Source: a virus. From it: DNA of 24,906 bases. Where the stretch lies: the IMG/VR virus record IMGVR_UViG_3300047387_000044, positions 1-24,906 of that record. One strand, written 5' to 3'. Below, in pieces: positions 8,748-17,700 of the stretch. A program made the position numbers and the translations under genes. Within the stretch, counting starts at the first letter, position 1; each line of letters opens with the position of its first letter. A model generated the notes under the pieces. The model had not been told where the DNA came from. It ran no database searches and saw only the letters and a list, made by a program, of their open reading frames with translations.

Positions 8748-11700
8748 CGATTGATATAGGTACTATCTCAGATCCAGACGCAATCTGATTATCACCATTA
8801 TGTCTAGTACAACCAGTGAAGGTATTAGCAGTCTTACCAGTATACTTAATTATACCTGTATATGTACCATTGTTATGTAAAATATACCCTGTTGTTGGGA
8901 AGTAAGTTGTATCTTGTACAACAATATTTCCACCAATAGTTCCTACTGTAGAACTAATAGCGACAGGATTTTGTATTGATGGTAATGCAAGATTGAACTT
9001 ATCTCCTGCCTTTGTGAAGGAGGAGTTTGCTCTATCTACAAAATCACCAAGAGTCAATGATGGATAGTATGTTGATATATCAGCGATTGTTAGGTTAGAT
9101 ACGTCAGCAGTTCCATCATCAAATGCTATGTACTGCCAGTTTCCTATATTAGAACCTACAGTAGTCTTTATATATGAACCGATATATTCGTTAGTTCCAA
9201 ATAGTTCGTTTCTTACTTCAATGATTGTTCCATCACGTTGAGTAACAGTATAGTTACCAAGAGCATTTTCAATCAAATCAACTTGGTTCTGATTTCTCTG
9301 TTGTATAGGATCATTAATGAACGCTGTCTCTTCATATCCATCAACTGCACCGCCAGGTGGAGGTACAATAAGAACTTCAGTTGATTCCTTAGTAATGTCT
9401 AAGTCATCAGGAGATGTTACTTGTCTGAATACTTGTCTTTCAAATCCAGAACCGACGAGTCCAATGTTAACCATTCTAACATCGCTTTCAGACTCAACTT
9501 CAACAAGACCAGCAGATATAACTGTTACATCTTCAATCTGTCTGAGGTAAGTTCCAGCAACCCAATCTTGTTCAGTTGTTCCTTGATATCCTCTAATGAT
9601 TTGATAGAATCTATCATTAATCTTCTTCTCATAGTATATAACCTCATCACCAATCATCAATCTACCACTAGGAGCAAACTTAGATGTATCAGCAATGTAA
9701 GCAATAACATCACCGATGAGGAAGTCAAGATCCAATAGTGCAGCATTCTCAAAGTAGTTGACATTGCTGATTGCATTATTAGGAATCTCAATCTGCTGAG
9801 TCTGTGTGATTACTTTAGAAACAGTAGATATAGAATTGAGAGATACAATATCTTGAACCTCTGCAGAAACAACAGTTGCTTCATAAGTAGGACCTTCAAA
9901 TACTTGAACTTCACTAGCAGGAGTAGGTCTGTTAGTATTAAGTTCTAGATAATCTCTTTGTGGATCTAATGCTCCACCAATAGAGAATACCTCTATCTCG
10001 TCAGGAGTAAATTCTCTTTCGAGAACAATCTCAGCATCACCCGCTACCTGTACTGATAGAGAACTAACACCTGTAATACCTGTAAGACCAGACTCATCAA
10101 TCTCAGTAACAACTGATAAAGCAGTCATTCCACCAGTTTCCACAAATGGATTGATAGCAACATTGATTAGAGAAACACCAACGTCTCTTTCACTTAAGAT
10201 ATCAAATCTTCTAGTTGTGATAACCTTAGGTGCTTTGGTATATCCAGAACCACCATCAAGTAGATCAACACTAATTACCTGACCCTTACTTACTAATACA
10301 TTTGCTTTAGCACCACCACCATTACCATCTAATGTCTCAAACTTAAGTACAGGAGGTGTATAATACTGATATGCAGTTGGTTGTGTAATTGGATCATAAC
10401 TACGCTGGTTCCATGTAAGAGATATTACAGATCCATTCTGAATTTCTGCAACGACAGAAAGACCTTCTCCTCTCGTGATTCCAGTATAAGTCTCAACTGA
10501 GACTGAACCAAAGATATCATCAGATGTCTGTTCGTTAGGTCTTCCATCTTTACTTGTAGTTTCAGTAGGGAGAGTTTTAATTTTTCTAAAACCTGTCTCA
10601 CCTTCTACTTTAATATTGTCTCCATTAGACAAATATACAAATGGTGCAACATATGTTTTACCAACTACTGTTCCAAACCAATCAGAGTTAGGATCTTTTA
10701 ATATATTTCTACCATCACTATCTTTCTTGAGATTTAAAATCTCATTTGTTATATCTGCATCTGTTAGTACAAAACTATTATTGTAATTTCCTTTTGATGC
10801 AAATGTATAATCTAGTCCCGACTCGATATTTGAGTTTTGAGATTTTAATTCAAATACTACAGTGTTTCCAGTTCTAATTGGGTTTGAAAGTTCACCTATT
10901 ACATTCTTAGTACCATTTGCTCTTGTTTGCCACACATGTATAGGATTACCTATCTTTTCACCCATCCATGTATAACTTAACAAAGTATCCATGTTTTGTT
11001 GGGAAGCAACAAATGAGAAAGTTCCTTGACTGAAATAAGTGTCAGGTGCAAAGTCATATATGTTTAATATTTGACCTACGTCTCTACCATAGATGTAACG
11101 CATGTCAATCTGCATATCTTTCTTGATAGAATCATGGAATGTGATATTAGGACCTGAAACAGTATACGCCTTTCCATTTACTTGTAGTACACCATCTAAG
11201 AATACATACAAACTATCTTCGGATTCAATGCTTTGAACAGTTCCATCTAATACATCAAGAATTAAGAAAGGTCCGTTTCTAACACCATCTACCAATTCAA
11301 AATCAATTGTCAATCTCTTGTAATTAGAAACACCAATACCTACAACTTTTTCTACAGCAGTTGGTTCACCAATACTCTTAGCACCTAAGTCTTGATCCCA
11401 TATAGGAGCAGTATCAAATTTAATTACGTTAGGAATAACAGTTCTATCAATCCAGTAAGCATCTTTTAATGGATAGTTTTCTGTAAACTTAGGTCTTTGT
11501 AATACTGAATTGATTGTAAGGAATAAATCTTCATCTTCTTCTGTGTTTACTTCAGTATTATCATCCCAATATAATTCAAAGTCTGTGGTCTCACCATCAA
11601 TATAATCAGGTAGACTTCTTGTTACAGACTCTTCTTTTACAACATCACTTAAATTTTCATACAGTGAATCCATTGCAGAGATGACAGTAGTGCATTCCTC

Positions 11701-14700
11701 TACAGGAAGTAAAGGATCACCAAGTATATTGTAATTAGAATATGTTACTGTACCAGTCCAATAACCAGACTTATTTTGATTAACTGGTGTCTTCTCTACA
11801 AGTCCACGCCCTTCTGTAATAATAGTCTCAGTAATATCATGGTATGTGTTAAGTGTACTCTCTACTTCTGCACATACAGGACTTAGAGAATCTACAAGAA
11901 CATTAGGATCTGTGATTGACAACTGATTTCTCATTGCCTGTATACAATTATTTTTAACTTCATTCATTATGAAAATTGTTGACTCCACAGTTCCAGTAAT
12001 TCCCTTCTGGACTTCACCTAAAGATGATGCATCGTAATACAACTCTTCACCATAAGGATAATCATTTTGTTTATAGTATGCTTGTGCATTCTCTACAATT
12101 TTAAAATTACCACCCATCTTAAGATGATAAACATACGCCTGTATCAATGGTCTCATTTGAAGAGGATAATATGGTGCTACACCAGGACCTCCACCCCAAC
12201 CTAAGTTTGGATACTGTGTTTGAGTTGCATTCAATGCTAATTGAATAATTTCTGTTTCATTCTTCTCTATCAACTCTCCTGCTTTATAGAACATACCATT
12301 GTTCAATGCACTCCAACCAAACTTAGCTTGTGTTGTACCTGAGAAAGAAAGAGGTACTGTGACAGTTGCACCAGGTGGCACAGTGAATGTGCTTCCTAAT
12401 GGAACTTGTGCAGTGCTAGTGCCAATAGTAGTTGTACTACCTGTGCCAGATACAGGAGTGGTACCAGATGGAGCACCACCGCCACCACCAGAGTTTGCAA
12501 GTGCAGCATTGTTTAATGTGACCTGTGTATCACTATCAATAGATACAATCTTAGTTCCTGTTGGATATGATTTACCAGAACTTACAAACAAACCAACAGC
12601 AAGATTCTTAGTGCTGCTGACAGTCATTGTTTTCTGACCTTGAACATATGCAATGTTTACATCAACAAAGTCCCAGTTCCTAATTGCAAGTTTTGCTAAT
12701 CTAGTTGCATACTCAAATATATCATTAGATTGTGTCTTATAATTCCTAATGTAAAGATAAGCACTACCCGAACTAAAGATTGATGCATAATCAATTGTCT
12801 TGATATTTCCACCAAATCTAATATCATGTTGATAAGCATCTAAGATTGCTCTGATGTTTGCCTCATAATCATCTTGTTTGGTACTCCAGTCTAATGATGG
12901 GTGAGTTGCTTTACCATATCCAATAGTCTCATCAATAATAAACTGTACATTTCTTTCAATTTGATTTGCAGAATCTATCCATGTACCACCACGTTGGAAT
13001 ATATTTCTTAATTTTTTAAAGTATTTTGTATTGTATTGTTCATCTTTAAATTTAAAGACCTTACCATAGAATGTAACGCCAACAAGAGGTGGTTGTGAGA
13101 ATGTAATATTTCCAGAATTTATAGTATATGCAATGCCAGGTTCTTGTATAACTCCATCAAGAGTCACAATCATATTTTTTAACTTATTATCTGCTAAGTT
13201 AAATGCCACACCATCTTTCTTAGTTGTAAATGCAGTAGTTCCTTGTAATCTACCATCATTATCAAATGCTCCATCAAATACTGCACCTAATGTAAACTCA
13301 AATGCCTCTGCTTCGTTAAAATTAAACTCACTTGTTGCAGCAGTACCAAATCCTTTACGTATTCTTTGGTTCTCAACTTTCTGTACAGTCTGTGTAACAA
13401 TTCTACTTGAGTTCTCAACTGTAATCTTATTCTTCTCAGGATCCCAAAGTTGTACAACGGTGAAGTGTGTTGCATCAGGTGTACGATCTTTAGGCAACTC
13501 AACTAATGAACCTTGATCTCTTGTTGCAAAATTAGCAGTTGCTTCAATATCAACTTGACCAAATAATTTGAAACCAGCAGGGTGTGTAGTTGCTTTGATA
13601 AGATCACGCCATTGCTCAATAGATGTTCCTGACTTAATAACATAAGAATAATCTTGATAGAATAAACTGTCTATTATCTTTTGATTTTGTACACCTAGTT
13701 TTCCTTTGTCTGATTGATAGAAACCTAAGTTATCATAAAAACTAGAAATCTCTTCACTAAATGTAGTTACAAATATAGATTGTACTATACCAGATACTGG
13801 CATAATTGTAGATTCTATAGAAACATCTTCACGAACTATACCAGTAGAATTTTCTACCTTAAGTAAATTAGATCCAAATCTCCAATCTACAACTGTTGCT
13901 CTGAATACTTCTACACCATTAATTTTTTGAACTACTTGTTCACCAATTCTAAAGTTGCCATTATAATTTTTCAATGCAAGAACATAGTTAGATCGGAATG
14001 TAGATGACACAGTTTCATCTAAATGGAATGCTCCACCGTTAGATGTTATTCTTACACTCTGTGGTACACCTATAGATGTACTCTCAACAAATGCTTCTAC
14101 CTCACCTTCTACAATAAGAATCTCAGGTGCATATGTATAACCTCTGCCTGGTTTTTCTACAGTAATAGATGTGACTTTACCTTCTCTTACAAGAACATTG
14201 AATTTTACATCTGATCCATCAGACTTAGTTATTACAATTTTAGGATTTACATAGTTAGATCCTTCATTTGTAATGTCAACTCCTGTAATAGTTTGTGATG
14301 CTGCATCAAATGTTACAGTTGCTGCTGCTCTGTAAGACTCTGCAGGATCAACACCAGTGATAACTGGAACTTTCTTATAGTTTAATCCTAAATTTATAAT
14401 TCCGACTGTATTAATCTTACCGATAGCGAACTGACCATTAGTAGTATAAGAAATGGATCCAGAACCATCCCAAAGAGGAGTACTGGTAACATCATAAACA
14501 AAACGATTTGGTGTAACATAATTGATAGTCTTAGTTCCTTGTAGAGGATCAGTTACAAGTTTAAAGTATGATCCTCCAGAGTTTACTACATTCTTATTAT
14601 CAAAGTAATAGAAGTTTGTAAAATCTGTTCCAGTTTTTGTTTGATATGTATTAGTAGTAAGTCTAGAACCAAATCCAAACTTAACATCTGTAAATGCACC

Positions 14701-17700
14701 AGCATTACCAGGTAATATAGTTGATTCAATTTTCTCTACTGTAATTAAATTGTAATTACTACTTGGACTAATATCAAAGTAAGTCCCAGTGAGACTAGAA
14801 TGAGACGTATCAAACTTATACTTGTAAAATTCTTGTAGATCTATGTTAGGGTTAGGTACAAATGTACTATTATCTTCTGAGAATTCAAATTTGTATACTA
14901 CATCTTCAGCAGATCTAACAGCAACCAATCTTTGTGGTGTGCTAGTATCAAAGAAACTAGAACTCAATACAACTTTATTTGCATTAGTGTTTAATGTTGC
15001 ATAATCATATACAACAACTATCTTATGTGTTATAGGATCATAGGATTGTATGTAACCTGATAGTGAACCACTAAAGATCTGGTAATTATTTGTAAAGTTA
15101 TATTGAGCATTGTAAAGAGATACTTCCTGTCCATCAAAATGATCTACATCTGTAGTTCCCTCTTGTCCTCTAGTTACAGAAAGATCGTTTCCATTAATAC
15201 CAGCAATCTTTAAAACTTCTTGACCTATTTGTATAAAGTCATCTGTTGCAAATCCTTGTGCGTTATCTACAGTAACTTTTGTTGCACCAACAGCAACACC
15301 TACATGACCAACATAGATTGTAAACCTTGATGTTGATTGTGATGCACCAGATCTTACTAGATCCTCATCTGCAACTCCAAGATAATCTCCTCTTGCATAT
15401 CCTACACCAGCATCTTGTATCTGTATACCAGAAACTACCCCTGCAGAAGATACAGTAAAGGTAGCAGTTGCTCCAGATCCCGATCCACCAGTAAGAGCAA
15501 TGCTAGTGTAAGTGCCAGCTGTGTAATCAGCACCACCATTAAGGATTTCATATCTTCCTATTCCTGTAAAATTAATATTGGTCTTTGCATTAGGAGGTAT
15601 TAGAACTGCCTCTTGATATAATCTCTTTCTAATGTAGTATGTTTTTGTTTTAGTTGCATCATCAGGGTTGATGTCAATAGTTACATTGTCTCCAATTCCC
15701 AATCCATGATTGGATGTGGTTTCTATTAGTGCTACACTTTGATTTACTTCAAATGGTTCTAATCCATCACTCAATGATGTGAGTGTTACTATTCTAGTTC
15801 CAGATGTATTGAACAAATCATTAGACTGTATGAAATATGTGTTATCAGTAGTCCATGTACCTGTCAAAACCTTGATCTGGACTACGTTTTGGGCAGACGT
15901 TCCTTCTAATACTTCGGCAGTAGCAATAGGAGCATTTACACCATCAGTCAAACTTAATATTGCACCTTTAGTGTAAGAACTTCTTTGATCTAATAAAATA
16001 TCAAATGTCTTAATAGCAGCAGAGAATGTACCAGTATTATTGAATGTACCAGTTACATTTTTCAATACAATTGTACTATCATTCTTAACTGTTCCAACAA
16101 TAGTTCCAGATGCACCAGACGTCGGTTGTGATAACGTATCATCTGCAAATAAGTATGCACTTTGAATGATTGTTAGTTTAACAACCTTGTTTTCTTTTGA
16201 TTGTAAGTAAGATACATCTTTACCTTTTACAGAACTAACGATTGCTTCTGCTTCTGAACCTTGTGTTCCTGTATTGTCAAAATATAACTGCGAGTTGATA
16301 GAGAAGTTAGCAGATGTATCTAATACACTAACACTCTCAACATTACCTTGTTTTACTTCTTCTATTTGTGCAATAAAACCATCACCATTACGTGGCATTC
16401 CTGCTTGGTAAAAACGTCTTGCTTTTTTAGGAATGTCGTTCTGGTTAATATCAGAATTGTAATTACTATCTACAGGAAGAGAATAAAAATTCTCTCCTAT
16501 AATGTATGGATACTGCGGTACTTGATTGCTATCAATAGTAATGAAATAAGCATAAGTTCCTTGCGGAAATTCTGGGGTGGTGCAAAATCTTCCATTGTTT
16601 TCATCTAGTGTGCCACTTTTGTGGGTATAGGTATAGTCATTGACAAAAGTTCCGATAGGATAGGTTGTCAAGTCAGGTCCTTCAGAACGATTTCCATTAA
16701 TAGAATAACTAGATGTCATTCTAGTAATAGATGACGTAGAATCTAAAGGATCTTGATAACCAAACGCACCATAGATTGGATTACCATCATAAGCAAAACC
16801 AATAATAGGTGAGTGTGATTTAGATGCTGGTTCTGTTCCAGCACTGTTTAGGTTATCACTAAGAGAAACACGAAGTGCTTTCGGGTTTGCAGCATAACCA
16901 TAACCATACTCCAATACGTTATTGCTGTTTCCAAATACATAACCATTCTCTGTGTCTAATTTAGTTTCTAATTTTTTATATCTATTAAAATTCCATTCTT
17001 TAAGAAGAGGTATACCAGTTGCACCACTGCCCACTGGAACTATTTCAACTATTACAGTATTTTGATTATAGAAGTTACCCTCTGCAATCTTATTAAATCC
17101 AGTAATCTGTCCATCAGTATTAACAACTGCTTCAAACTCAGCAAACCTACCTCTACCAGCATTATCTCTAATTACAACTTGTGGAGGTGAAGAATAGAAC
17201 TCACCAGCATTATCAAGTATAAGACTTGTGACCTTACCACCAGTTACTACAGCACGAACAGCAGCATTTCTACCAGATGTAATTAATACGTCTGGAGTTC
17301 TAGGAAATACATCAGTAGTATCCACACTTATGCTTTCTACAACTTGTCCTGCTAATATTGCTCTTGCTTTATTAGGTACTTGATCAATCAATACAAATGG
17401 TGGTCTTACATATCCAGTTCCACGAAGATCAACCTTGATTTGTTCTAACTTACCATATCTAATACTTTCTGCATCTTTATAACCATAAAAAGGAACACCA
17501 TTTAATCCAATACCAATATCTCTCTTAGGTGTAGGATATGTTTCTGTAGTTCTAGTTGCTTGTTTTCTAATAATACGAAGAAGTTTCTGATCCAATACTG
17601 TTTGTGTCACAGTAGAACCATCTAAAATTTTATGTGATGGGAAACTAGAACTAGCAATATAATAATACTGATCATCTGCAAGTATAGCAGATACATTTGT

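Noticed and set aside
9317-9738. Two overlapping plus-strand ORFs
   Set aside because: They overlap each other and the minus-strand giant gene, with composition expected from antisense sequence.
13287-13502. Minus-strand 71-codon ORF
   Set aside because: It lies in an alternative frame inside the giant gene, with no start signal and no recognisable protein character.
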